Shown: positions 1 through 10,462, numbered from the stretch's first letter. The stretch is DNA of 64,000 nucleotides from Clitopilus passeckerianus (GCA_944990035.1 CALYLX010000053.1:62001-126000), one strand, 5' to 3'. The notes: generated by a model not told the origin, from the letters alone. A program made the numbers and translations.

Positions 1-1491
1 ATAAACCACGACTCTGAGTGAGCACCCCACGCAACTCTCGTAGAGTTATCGGCAGTCCTGGACGATGTAACGAACGGAATTCATATATGTGATGTGATTC
101 CTGTATATGCTCGGATGTGACATTTGTGTCACTGAATCTCACGCCTTTCACACACACTATCCCGCCGGTGTGCTCCGTCGTATGTGGATTTCACTAATAC
201 GCAAACCCTATAAACTGACGTAGCGCCGAGGGTACAACGAAAGGCGGTGGAAACTCATCTTGCCTGAACAGTCTCCGACCAGTCGAAGACGACCGACAAG
301 ACCCGTGTCACCTTCCTGAAAGAAGTCCTGATGCCTGGTGTCGTGAGGCTTCCTTAGCATAATGAGAATAGCCAGGTCGGGGTTGTTTAAAGGGGGTGTG
401 AGGTGCAGGGAACTGGTAAGGCCGTCTGAAAGAAGGGTTGCAGCGTCTAAGTATGGTTTCTGCTTCGATTACAGGACAGGAAGAAGGAAGATACTGAGGT
501 CTACCTGCTATAGGCCGTCCAGTGCATGCTTTTCCTCACTCCTGTCAAGTACTCGTTACAGTTCGGCCACGTTTATAATCGATCGAATGCTACAATTCTT
601 TGTTGAAATCCATTTCTTCTAATGAATACCTCGCATCATCATCCCTGCTTGAGGTCCATTCGATCTTCACAGGCAATGCCTCCCCCTGAATGCCTCCCCC
701 TGACTGTACGGAGCATCTTGACCAATTAATCTCCAGCTTGCCGGAAAACGTTCCTTTACTAAAGGAGCGTAGCGAAATTAGACGCAACGAACGGATGTCG
801 TGACATACAGTCAAGTAAACAGCCTGAGCTTAGTTAGGAAGTAAGGAAACGAGAGAAAACATCCTTAGATCTCTCAGTGGCATAGGCTCCGAGTTTCCAT
901 GCATTGCCGATATCATCAAAATTTCGCCCCCTATCTTGGATCCTCTCTTCCCTAGGCCATCACTATCAGTATCACTATCAAGATCTTGAGGTGCGCCTCT
1001 TATGTTTGAGGTGAGCTAGATCCTCACGGCTACTCCCGGTGGGAGCATCTCTTCCTCGTTGGTCATGGATATAACCGAGCTCAACAGGGTTTCAGACACC
1101 GAAACGTAATGAATACTCGACAGAAAGATCGCTTCCTTCTTTATCCCGCCCTCGTTTCTTCGTCTCCTCGTGGACTCAATATGTTGGATCCGAGTCTGGA
1201 AGACTACTACACGCTGTCCGGAGGCATTATATGGGCACTGAACTCCATCCCAAACGATCTGTCCCTGCCCAACTCCAAGGTGGTGGCCACGATCCTATGA
1301 TACTCTCCATTCTGGAACCTGACATTCTTAGACTATCGCTGGACATATCATGCATGCGTAGCGCTAATATTCTGTTCGAGATATGTCCTTTTTCTCATTT
1401 GGTATTCATAATACAGCATGAACCGCACACCCAAGTGACAACATGACGGTCGAGAGTTTGTCTCCGGTCCGGACGTTCTATATGTTCTGAT
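1..1491. other. stretch without a recognised gene
   Basis: I see no family I can name here. A plus-strand open stretch at 1109-1300 begins with ATG and reads like protein (it contains D-Y-Y-T-L-S-G-G and a W-A-L-N-S-I-P run), so it could be an upstream exon of the gene that follows or a leftover of another gene. I could not join it to the downstream exons with a clear splice pair, so it is not annotated as coding. Confidence 0.3.
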
Positions 1492-2152
1492 ATGGGGGTT
1501 TACGAAGAAGCTATAAACTCAAGCCTTTACACGAGATTTCTCAACTACATCTACCACGGATCCTTTCATTCGATGCAGGCCGAGAACATGAACGACGGGT
1601 GCAAGGATAAATTTAGCGGAACTACCGGTCAGAGCTGGTTCTGGGATAACCCCGCCGTTCAGGCTTTCTTACGGCAGTTCGGCGCCTCCTCTGACCCAGC
1701 GGATCTCAGAACCAAGTTAGAGGCCGCCCGCGCTCAAGCTACTGCGGATAATGCAACTACCTACTCGACGAGTGAGCTCCTTGGTGAGTGGTCCCGCTAA
1801 GGCTTCATCAACCCTTTGAAAGCGAGCTTTTTTCAGTCGCAGCTCAAAACGCGGCCTTGGAAACGAGAAGTTCTGTCGGTGCAGCAGAGTCGCTCATTGA
1901 AAGGACTGTGATTCGTGAGTCCCGAGTCGAAACCTTGTTCTTCAGAATACGAAGTTTTGTTGTTCATAGTTTCCCAGCAGCAAGGCGTGAGTGTGATTAC
2001 GGAGGGGGCTACTGGAGCACTTGCCTATCGTGCCAACAATACCATGGGTAATTCTCCTGCAAGCTAGGATGATTGATCACTAATTTCTGTCATTCAAAGT
2101 TTGTCCAGGAGACCTCAAGATCGTCACTCAGGCCGGCCCACTGACGCCTTGA
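1492..2152 (+). CDS. unrecognised multi-exon protein
   Basis: A gene I do not recognise. Four exons join in one frame through good GT..AG borders: 1492-1783, 1837-1914, 1970-2047 and 2100-2152, with TGA at 2150-2152. The two middle exons are both exactly 78 bases long and all three introns are 52-55 bases in the same phase, which argues for a real gene rather than chance ORFs. The product is about 165 residues, with no signal peptide or membrane segment in this model. The first exon contains a M-Q-A-E-N-M-N-D stretch and a W-F-W-D-N-P-A-V-Q motif; the last part reads V-I-T-E-G-A-T-G-A-L. The ATG at 1492 is only the first in this frame after a TGA at 1444, so further upstream exons are possible. 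No function is proposed. Confidence 0.5.
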
Positions 2153-4310
2153 GACTCTCCGGTTCGATATAAGGCCCTTTGTCTTTTCGCTCGATATCTT
2201 CTCCCCATTGTGTACAATATTCACCTCTTTGGTCTTGTTTTCGTTTTGCCGTCCTGGTAGTGATCCATTGATTGCCCTATATTCTTTCCATCTCAGCGAA
2301 TAAAAGTCAGACTGCCCAATTCACTGTCACGCATGCTGGTTTCGGGTCCGAAGATCATGACCGAACAAGTATCAGAACTGGTGCTGTGGCGCAGGATTCT
2401 GTCGACTGTCAGCCTGGAGCAAGTTGCTGGGCACGGTTTACCTTTCAGAAAATTGATGGGAATCGATTCGAGGCTAACGATCGCTAACCCTACCTTGCAA
2501 GGCACGTAGACTACATGTTAATCGTGATTTGAAGGATTTCTCGAGCATTCCAACAAAGTCTGAAGCAGAACTAGTACTACCACTGAGCGGTAAACTTTTT
2601 GCCCCATCAGAGCCTGAATGAATGGATAAGCCCCAATATATAGGCGCTCAGCGCTTGTGAACAAATGAGGGCAAGCCTTTTTGGGAGTTCCTAATTCCGA
2701 CGTTCCGAAACGTAGGAGCTCAGCGCTGAGTGCGAGGACGTCCGGGAAACAGAAGTTCTAAGAAATATGCTATAGAATCTTCCAAGATCCTTCCAAGATC
2801 GTTCTATTGTGTACAAACAATGACTAAGAAAATACCGGGCTTAAGCCCGTTTAAGGAAGCTCACATCAATGATCGTACGAGCGGCAGGCAGTCAGCCGCG
2901 GTAGGAATTTGGTCGCTCTCTTGTCTGTAAACTGAAATCTGCGCCTATAATGGAAGCTAGATACACGTAGTAGTGGTATTTAGTGGCTATAGTACATCTA
3001 ATGACTTTATACACCCGCTAGCTCATCGTATAGGCAGAAAATCACCGGCCGATGACGATAAGGCAGGCTGTAGTGGGAGGCTGATGGCCGTGATGCCGAC
3101 CCATCAAATATCTTGGAGACTTGGACGGTTTCTTAGAATTTCCGCTTCCGGGACTTTCTGCTGAGTGCTGGCTCTTGACACTTGCTCGACACCTAACATA
3201 TCATGGAGGTTGAAGGAACTGTATATTTGCCTTCGACTTCCCAGCAAGAAAGCATCTCACTCTATCTAAAGCTGGAACTTTTGGATGCATGCTTCCCTTC
3301 CAAAGATCCGAGTCGCAAGGTTATGACAGATAGGGGATGCTGTCAGCCTGAGCGTCAGTGTGCAAACAGCAGCACACCATTGGCACACCATCACCAGGAT
3401 TCCCTCTACGTTTATCGCAGAATTATGAAGATAGGGGAACAACGGCATTCATAAAGCCCAGTCAGCGAAAATGAAGTGGACGTTTAGGGAGCATCTTGGG
3501 TTACGTCAAAATGGAGTAGTGCCCCTGGAGGATCTGAATCTTCAGTAGTTGCTCGCTCGCGACCTCGAGAACCACCATCGAAGAAGCTCTGGGTATGATA
3601 TAGGGAACGCGCGGTATATGAACTTGAACGTGCTACCCGGTGGAGAGTTGGGGCTATAAGCTCGTCAGAACAAGGTTCGATTGTGAGTCCTTCAAATGCT
3701 CTCGTTCATCATAGCCAGAGTATTACAACCAAGTGCTTTTCATCGCATCTCTACGTAACTCGCTTCTCTCCAAGATGCAGTGGCCTCTGGTAACCCCAGG
3801 TGCTCAGGACACGAAGCAGGCCCAGTGAAGGTCGTCATTTCGAACGTCGCGACGAGAGCGATCCAGCAGCAATTCCGTAAGGACACGAAGGTGACTTCTC
3901 CAACTTCGTTCCTGAAGACACATTACTGGATTTCGTATGCTGCCAGGTGCGATAGGCTGTAGTATACTTCCGCTCTTCTACAGCCGTCGTCGGAGAGACG
4001 AAGAACAATCTGCCCAAACCGGGGCCAGAAACTGGTTCCGCCATGTTGCATTTTTCGAAGCAGGGGAACTACAGCGCCTTCAAGAAAACATATGAAGACG
4101 CGGAAGTTTACTGTAGAGAATGTGACTATATACGTCGTAAAGTCGAAAAATACACCTTCATTTCTCGGTGATTTCAAATGCAAGGCGAACCGTGTCGCTA
4201 GCATCTAATTCTGTGCAAACGGTGACTACATCTCAGGTTCTCACTCATAATTCTATGGACATTCCGAAGCAATGTGGTTGATCGTCATTACAAAGTTATA
4301 AAAATGTCAG
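2153..4310. other. long stretch without a recognised gene
   Basis: Only short overlapping ORFs on both strands. One open plus-strand block at 2293-2487 (Q-T-A-Q-F-T-V-T, then two closely spaced cysteines) has protein-like composition and may be an exon remnant, but I could not connect it to anything. The rest looks like non-coding or decayed sequence. Confidence 0.3.
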
Positions 4311-4312
4311 AT

Positions 4313-4360
4313 TCCTAGAACAAGCCCACTGACTGCACTAGCAGTGGGCTGGTTCTAGGA
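4313..4360. repeat. conserved hairpin, copy A
   Basis: A near-perfect inverted repeat: 19-base arms at 4313-4331 and 4342-4360 that differ at one position and enclose a 10-base loop. The outer part of the arms (CCTAGAAC / GGTTCTAGG) is shared with hairpins B and C. It lies about 180 bases downstream of the stop of the first small cysteine-rich gene, in what should be its 3' UTR or terminator region. Function unknown. Confidence 0.75.
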
Positions 4361-4540
4361 GCCTGGTATAAAGGTACAGAATAGCCACGTTACGATAGCA
4401 GATCACGGTCGAAAGACGAGAAACGTTGATGGAGGAAAGGCAGTTGAAATCTAGGATAACCTCGAAATGTAGTTAGAACAAGGTCGTACGATGCATTCAA
4501 GAAGACCAGCATTATTCGCCGCGGGTTCAAGACAGACCAC

Positions 4541-4831
4541 TCAGGGAGTGGGGACGGCCAAGGTGACCGCAGCGCAAGCGGCAACACAGAGACCCTGGGC
4601 GGCATTGCATGCGAGGATGGCGGGAGGAGCAGCAAGGGCTGAAATTGTTCCAAATGTGTAACCAGCGCCAGTGTAGCATGCCTGAGTTACGGTATTGCAG
4701 CCTGATAAAACGAGAGTTAGTAACTTAATGTGATGCTAGACCTAATATTGGAACGATATCCTCACCACTTTGGCAGACACCGTACAACAGGGGGTCAGAG
4801 CAATGACAAGGGAAGCAATTGTGAATCGCAT
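4541..4831 (-). pseudogene. small six-cysteine secreted protein, copy 1, broken in exon 1
   Basis: The most decayed of three tandem paralogues. Exon 2 (4541-4701) is intact and codes for the family's C-terminal half with the cysteines in the right places and the usual P-T-P end. Exon 1 (4766-4831) is only 66 bases instead of 91. A deletion of about 25 bases has removed the second half of the signal peptide and thrown the M-R-F start out of frame with the Y-G-V-C-Q-S-G segment before the intron. No in-frame ATG lies upstream: the next codon boundary upstream is a TAG. The promoter TATA box (about 4913-4920) and the downstream hairpin are kept. An unseen alternative start or splice could rescue it, but none is visible. 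Confidence 0.7.
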
Positions 4832-4910
4832 GCTATATGTACAGTAGAGCTTAAGATGATTCAACGATGAGTTGACGAGACGCAGTGTGTGCAAAGCAAG
4901 GGCAAACCAG

Positions 4911-4921
4911 GAGTTTATAAA
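4911..4921 (-). promoter_or_regulatory. TATA box of cysteine-rich copy 1
   Basis: On the minus strand the sequence reads GTTTATAAAC, about 80 bases upstream of the old ATG at 4831. It matches in place the TATATAAAC boxes of copies 2 and 3. Confidence 0.5.
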
Positions 4922-5201
4922 CCCCTAGGTTGCCACCGGACTTCGCCGTTGTTGTTGTTGTTGCTGTCGTCCTATGACCTCCATCTCTAGCACGGCATGG
5001 GAATCCATCACCAATGCCGAGTCAGAGAATTGCATAGAATGTCCGAGAAGCAGGTCTAATTGCCCAAATACGGGACAACCGACGATTCTCTAGGCGCCAG
5101 TGATGCAAAGATATCAATTAACAATGCCCTCCTGACCTTGCTTCCTTAACATCGTGATTGTATTCCATGACGCGACGAAACGATGTGGTAAGGGTATAAG
5201 T

Positions 5202-5254
5202 CAGGCTCCTAGAACCGGCCTGAAGGTTCAATTCCGGCTGGTTCTGGGAGTCTG
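5202..5254. repeat. conserved hairpin, copy B
   Basis: Inverted repeat with 19-base arms at 5202-5220 and 5236-5254 and three mismatches. The left arm is almost the same as that of hairpin C. It lies about 185 bases past the stop of cysteine-rich copy 2, in the same relative place as hairpins A and C. Confidence 0.75.
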
Positions 5255-5439
5255 GTATGATGTTACAAAATTAGATATACACGTTATGAGATGATACCGA
5301 GGGCCTTTAAGAGGAAGAAAAGCTGACAGAGAGACAGCGAAACCTAAGCAGATATAGCGTAGTTAGATCGTTGTTGCGTATAATACGCTTAGAAGGCCTA
5401 ACTGGATTCGTCGAGGACATTTATGAGATGAGCAACCGC

Positions 5440-5751
5440 TTACGGAGTGGGTGCAGCCAAGGTAACAGCAGCGCACGCCGCAGAGCAGGTACCGAGAGCT
5501 GAGTTACACGCGACAATGGCGGGAGGAGCTGCAGGGGCTGCAACAGTTCCAAACGTGAAGCCGGCAGCTGCATAGCAGGCTACGGCCAGGACATTACAAC
5601 CTCATAAAAGGAGAGTCGTTAACTTGTCCAAACCAAGGCCAACAGAGATGACATGCTCACCTGTCTGGCAAATCGCATATGCGAGAGGGCCGGCGTGGAC
5701 ATTACCAACCACGGATAGGGCGACGATCGGAGGGAGGATAGAGAAGCGCAT
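5440..5751 (-). CDS. small secreted six-cysteine protein, copy 2
   Basis: An intact 83-residue protein from two exons (5661-5751 and 5440-5600) around a 60-base phase-1 intron. Residues 1-20 form a signal peptide ending V-H-A; the mature protein starts G-P-L-A-Y-A-I-C. Six cysteines at 28, 32, 39, 62, 69 and 73 give the spacing C-x3-C-x6-C and then its mirror image C-x6-C-x3-C, separated by an Ala/Gly-rich stretch. From memory, fungal proteins of this look are often labelled 'zygote-specific' (Zys3-like), but that name says nothing firm about function. The mirrored spacing suggests a disulphide-stapled helical hairpin (inference). The paralogue to the right (6613-6924) has identical cysteine positions. 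Confidence 0.8.
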
Positions 5752-5840
5752 GATCTGAGCGTCGAAAGTTCGAGGGTGATTGAAATAGTTGGTGGTCGAA
5801 GTTCAACTAGGGTATGTTCATGGCACGGGGCAACGCCTAG

Positions 5841-5850
5841 TTTATATACC
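5841..5850 (-). promoter_or_regulatory. TATA box of cysteine-rich copy 2
   Basis: The minus strand reads GGTATATAAACT about 95 bases upstream of the ATG at 5751. The same core and spacing occur in copy 3, so the promoter was duplicated together with the gene. Confidence 0.6.
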
Positions 5851-6371
5851 TTCTCCTAAACAAGGGTCTTTTGAAGGTCACAATGCCGCCGTCCTATCAC
5901 ATCCATCTGTACCACCCATGGAAATTCTTTCACCGCAGTCGAGTCAGAGAATGGAATGGAAGGTACGAGAAGTAGGTTCAATTACCCATATACAGGACAA
6001 CCGACGATCCCCAAGTCCAAACAGGTATTAATGATGCAAAGTTATGAAATAAAAATGAGCTCATGACCTCGCCTCGTGTGTGAGGATTTCCACACCAGCA
6101 ATGCACGATTTCCATTGTAGAGCGCACAGCCGTTCTCAGACGGCGTAGGCGTAGGCCACTACAGGATTCCACCAACTTGTAAAACGTCGTCACACAGAAT
6201 CCTATAGATAAAGTTGTATACCTAAATATATTTTTGACATAGATCTTAGATTCTGAACCTATGCAAGACTCACATAGATATAGCTCAAGCGCTTAGAGTA
6301 TTTTTTTCTCTGCTTCTTATTCGGAGAAGAATACACGGATGAGCAATATGGTGAATTGTGGGTATAAAGTT

Positions 6372-6441
6372 AGGCTCCTAGAACCGGCCCACTCCCTGTG
6401 CTCAGGAGAAGGTCCAGTTCTTAGGCTGGTTCTAGGAGCCT
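6372..6441. repeat. conserved hairpin, copy C
   Basis: Inverted repeat with 18-base arms at 6372-6389 and 6424-6441, one mismatch, and a perfect 13-base core (GGCTCCTAGAACC / GGTTCTAGGAGCC). It lies about 170 bases past the stop of cysteine-rich copy 3. The loop sequence is unlike that of A and B while the arms are kept. Confidence 0.8.
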
Positions 6442-6612
6442 GGAATGAGGTTACAAAGTATACACGTTACGAGAGACAGTACAGAGCGTCATTGAAAGGC
6501 AGTGAGGCCTAGGAGAAATGTACAATATAGTTAGAACGGGTGCGCATGGGGATTTCCGAAGACCTAACGTATGTCATTTGTCAAGGACAATTGATAGCCT
6601 AAGACGAGCTGC

Positions 6613-6924
6613 TTAGGGGGTTGGGGCGCCTAAGGTAGGAAGGCAAGCTAAATGGCATGCGCCAAGGGCGGAATTACATGCGATGATGGCGGGAGGAACA
6701 AGAGGGGCTAAAAAAGTGCCGAAAATCCATCCAACACCGGTGTAGCATGGTACAGCTACGGTATTACACCCTGAAAAAAAGCGAGTAAGTTGTCTGATGA
6801 CGGTGTGTCAGACTAGCGGGGCGACATCCTTACCAGCCAGACAGATAGCATACGCAATGGGGCCAGCCTGTGCGCTACTGACTGCGGTTAGAATGACTGC
6901 CAGTGAAAGAATTAGGAATCGCAT
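6613..6924 (-). CDS. small secreted six-cysteine protein, copy 3
   Basis: An intact 82-residue protein from exons 6834-6924 and 6613-6770, with a 63-base intron in the same phase and place as in copy 2. The signal peptide (residues 1-20) ends S-S-A-Q-A and the mature form starts G-P-I-A-Y-A-I-C. The six cysteines are at 28, 32, 39, 62, 69 and 73, exactly as in copy 2, although the residues between them differ clearly (for example a W-I-F-G-T-F-L segment against F-T-F-G-T-V). The cysteines and the P-T-P tail are kept while the rest diverges, which fits a secreted protein under selection for fold. Role unknown. Confidence 0.8.
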
Positions 6925-7020
6925 GTTTTTGGAGGTCGAGCTTGAAACGTTCAACGTTGAGAGGTTATTGGGGGCGGTTGGAGTGCAACGAGCGTATGAT
7001 TTTGCCACGGGTCAACGCCC

Positions 7021-7032
7021 AGTTTATATACC
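7021..7032 (-). promoter_or_regulatory. TATA box of cysteine-rich copy 3
   Basis: The minus strand reads GGTATATAAACT about 100 bases upstream of the ATG at 6924, as in copy 2. Further upstream, 7105-7220 matches 5985-6090, so roughly 300 bases of upstream sequence are shared by the two units. Confidence 0.6.
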
Positions 7033-7389
7033 TCTTCCTAAAACAAGAGGGTCTATCGAACCTTATGATGCCACCGTCCTATCTCCTTGAGGAGCATACA
7101 ATATAAATCCAATTGCCCATATAAAGGACAACCAACGATCCCCAAGTCCAAATAGCTACTGATGATGCAAAGTTACCAAATAACGATGCGCTCACGACCT
7201 CGCCTCGTGGGGAGGATTTCCATGTCAAGGTAATTTGGCTGGGTTGTGCGAGTCCCAACAGCAGTGCGATAGGGTTGAGGCAATGGGTCGACATCTTATA
7301 GTCGCCGAAATGGACGGCGATGAGAAAAAGGTGTCCCTGTGCTTCGAAGACGTATTCTGGGCCAGGATAATGCCGCCAGGAATGACCCC

Positions 7390-8825
7390 TTATCCGTTTG
7401 TAGAGGGGTTCCGCAGCAACCTAGTCAACCTCTTGAGCGTCGGAAATCCGACATCTCTAGAGCATTCTCCCCACTCCCAACCAGGGTTCGCGAGCAATCG
7501 GTGATACGAGACGCCAACGATGGGAGATAATAGATGTCTTCCAGTGACTTCTGCGACTGAACTAGCGCGAAAACGAGGGTCGGATAGATCGTCTACGAGC
7601 ATAGCATGAGGTCGGGACATATGATGATCAGAAACGGAGGATCGAACCGAAAGGGAGTAGAGAATCTGGTGGAAGCACTGGGCCGCTAGTGTAGCCGAAT
7701 TGGTGGATAAGACGCCTTCCGCGTTCAGCGTATCCAGGATAAAGGCAAGAGCCTAACGGGTGGTCAGCATCAAGTCCGGCTATTCGAAAAAATAGGAGCA
7801 CAAACCTGAATAACACAAAATGCGACACCAGACTCGAGCAGGAGGATCATACACCTTTCAACGGATGTAGTGGTACGGCTTCTGACGATCTTCATTGGGC
7901 CTTCTGTCCGATACTGCCTGTTTATCCTTCAGTATATAACCAAAATGAGGCATTTTAGGCCTTACCAGAGTCGCCAGCCGTACAAGATGACAGTCACGAT
8001 ATTTGTTGCCAGCGAAAGGTAGTTGCTGGCCACGTTGAGTGAGTAATGGGCTGGTTTGTCTAGTATCCATGCCTCCCAGCCGCTGTTGATGAGTCGGAAC
8101 GTCCAGATCGTGGCTTTGAAGGCGAAGAATGCGTCAGTTATAGAATGGACTACAAAGTGTAGGAAGACAGACCAACTGAAGCGGATAGTAAAACGACAGG
8201 CAGGCTCATCAACCAAGCATTGTTCAGATATAACACCCATGCCCTCCAAATGATGATCGCATCGCTAATATTCAGCTGAAGATCGTTCAAAGAGTTAACG
8301 TGGAAAAGTTGAAGAAATCAGGAATACCGACTGCAATATTCTGCAGAAACTCTCCCGCTTGGTAAAGCTTTGCAAAACGCTTATTCGCTTCAATGCTGAC
8401 ATCGTTCACAGTCTGGTGGGTCAAGGAGACCGAAACCCGTAAGTAGCCAGCAAAGGCAACTGAACGGAGGACGACGTTTGTAGTTGCAATCAAGAAGCAG
8501 ACGGTCAATGCCAGAAAGACGACTTTGCGAGCGCGGGTTCTGAACCCTTCTTTCCTAGAAGTAGAAGACGTATCAAAATGGGGATTGTCGTGAATATGAC
8601 CGATGATCATCCTACCAAAAGATCGAAAGAGCGTAACAGATGATTGGGATCGACAGACCTATCGTCGCAGTGGTTAGAAAGTGGAGTAAGAAGGTCCTCA
8701 TACAATATACCATAACAAATGGACGCTATAATTGGGTCGCAGATGTCCAGGGGGAGAACGTCATTCCCCAAGGCTCGAAGGATGGCGACCTCTTCGGGGG
8801 ACATGAGTTGGGAGGCACCTGACAC
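7390..8825 (-). CDS. multi-pass membrane protein of an agaricomycete family
   Basis: An integral membrane protein of a family that is common in mushrooms but of unknown function. The gene has seven exons in the spliced model: 8711-8825 first, a short second exon near 8620-8660, then exons down to 7806-7917 and the last exon 7390-7752. The N-terminus reads M-S-P-E-E-V-A-I-L-R. About six or seven hydrophobic segments follow, with the family signature L-N-I-S-D-A-I-I-I-W-R-A-W-V-L, then L-A-T-N-I-V-T-V-I-L-Y-G-W-R-L-W and V-E-R-C-M-I-L-L-L-E-S-G near the end, and a hydrophilic tail of about 80 residues. A second member at 40177-41625 shares all these motifs. The donor of the intron before L-N-I-S-D-A is weak (GTCGGT), so that border is less sure. 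Confidence 0.75.
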
Positions 8826-9357
8826 GAGTCGGGCAGCCTCTTGTACGAGGCTGAGGCTGTTCTGGAGTCAAACCATCCACCTCCCTAGTCGCCCGTTCGC
8901 ACCGAGCCGGTGGACAAGCGGTCACGTTCTACTCCTCTCCAGCGCCTTTCAAAGGTGCTGAAACCAGTGGTGCACGATGCACTGCGGTTTAATCAGTGAT
9001 AGCTTGTCAACGTGGTGCTGATGGTCGTTGGTGATGTGAAGTCAGAGGCTGCCAACAATCATGGAGTTTAGTAGCCGAGAGACGGTGCTCGACGTTATGG
9101 GCTTGTATCCTTGGCTGCCTTTACTGTAAGGCTGTATGTTGTACGACTGCGTCGTCGATGATGCTGGGAAGAAAATTCAACATCCAATTTCCAGCGACTT
9201 GGAGATTGGTCAAGTCGTCGGCCCGGGACTTACCGGACCTGATGTAAGCAAATAGATCACAACAACGCGAACGAGGGATGCCTTTCTTGCGGCTGTGCCA
9301 GTGGGACCTAAGATGTTGACCTCGCAAACTGGGACTCAAGATGTACACAGAGATATA
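8826..9357. other. promoter side of the membrane gene, no gene seen
   Basis: This stretch separates the membrane protein gene from the transposon remnant. Apart from ORFs that are shadows of the transposon end I see nothing coding. Confidence 0.3.
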
Positions 9358-10462
9358 TAGTTGGGGACAAGCAAACACATTAAATTTGGTAGCCCCGCCA
9401 GGATTGCGTTTTTTGACACCATTTTTCCGCTGTGAACTCAGAAGAACGAAACGCGTCGAAAAACACATCTCCGAAGTTTTCCCACGACTTTTGGACCGCG
9501 CCAAATTTTTGAGGTCAATTGATGGTTTCATATGAGGTATTTACATGGCAAAATTAGTAACTAGATGCGTAGAAAATCTAATTAAGAACTGCCTCAATGT
9601 TCATCAGGGCACGATTTGAGATCGCGCGATGCTGTCTGTGCTTGCGGACGGCCCACTCGGCTGCCTTTCCGGTCAATCCACGACGGTAAGCGTCCATGAA
9701 ACGCCAACTGCGATTGATGAAGCGCCGAATGACATCAACTGGACAAGCGTTGAGCCATTTGAGCGCTTCAGCCTTCGCATCTTCGAATTTTGTCTTGTCC
9801 GCCTCCCTGTACCGGTATTTACACCAGCCCCAGTACTGTATAATCATTATTTAGCGAAATAATTGTCTTTCAAATGATTTGACTCACCATTTCTATTGGG
9901 TTAAGTTCACAATGAAACTTTGGGTAAGAAGATACATTCGTGGCCGGCCTTCTTAATGAAATCTTCGAGCTGAGAAATCTGGTTCTTGAAGTCATCTTGC
10001 TGACTCATAAGGCGCGCCATGCAATTCTGCTTCTCAATGGGGCAGACCGGTGAGCACCTTGCACGAAGATGGGAAACAATCGATCGTCGCTTGCTGCGTT
10101 GGGCCTGCCGTTGAGGTTTTGGGCTTTTTCGGTGCTCTCCTACGTCCCATGGTGTCTGGCGTACTTTCGGACAACGTTGCCCTTGCAACCTTTCCTCGAA
10201 AAATTTTACATTTCAATTTTTATTATTTGAATTCAGAATGATGAAAGAGTGCTAAAAATGATTTTTCCGGATTTTTATCTATTTTTTCTCACTGCGCCAA
10301 ACTTTTGGGCATAAAAAATCAAAATTACGATTTAAGGAAATTGGTTGGTACCAATCGAACCGTAAGAACTGTCGATTCCGATGGTTTTCGGGGATTTCCT
10401 GCCCCTTTGGGGAGTTCCAGATTTGGCCGACAAAATTTGATGTGTTTGCTTGTCCCCAACTG
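9358..10462 (-). mobile_element. internally deleted TIR DNA transposon with TA flanks
   Basis: The two ends are inverted copies of each other: 9358-9389 and 10432-10462 share AGTTGGGGACAAGCAAACACAT, and similarity continues for some 30 bases with few mismatches. A TA dinucleotide lies just outside each end (9356-9357 and 10463-10464), as expected for a TA target-site duplication of Tc1/mariner-type insertion. Inside is a transposase relic on the minus strand that keeps only its N-terminal tip and C-terminal catalytic part. The element is about 1.1 kb, too short for an autonomous one, so it should move, if at all, only with help in trans. Confidence 0.8.
9578..10150 (-). pseudogene. DDE transposase relic
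   Basis: A broken transposase gene. The start at 10150 gives M-G-R-R-R-A-P-K-K-P-K, a basic N-terminus, and after about 30 residues the sequence jumps straight to the C-terminal part (C-M-A-R-L-M-S-Q-Q-D-D-F), so the middle of the catalytic domain is deleted. The motif expected as P-K-F-H-C-E-L-N-P-I-E-M, which carries the last catalytic Glu, is split by one extra base near 9920: it can be read only by changing frame. A conserved-looking intron (about 9843-9893) separates it from Y-W-G-W-C-K-Y-R-Y-R-E and a tail with R-R-F-I-N-R-S-W-R-F-M. I recall similar proteins as DDE-superfamily transposases in Agaricomycetes. Confidence 0.75.

Noticed and set aside
4951..4972. (GTT)n run
   Set aside because: Only about five units in the promoter of the broken cysteine-rich copy; too short to be of note.
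7681..7760. D-arm-like stretch (TAGCCGAATTGGTGG)
   Set aside because: It lies inside the last coding exon of the membrane gene on the other strand, and no full cloverleaf forms.
9121..9531. 136-codon minus-strand ORF as a gene
   Set aside because: It runs across the transposon end, including the terminal repeat, and has no consistent protein character.
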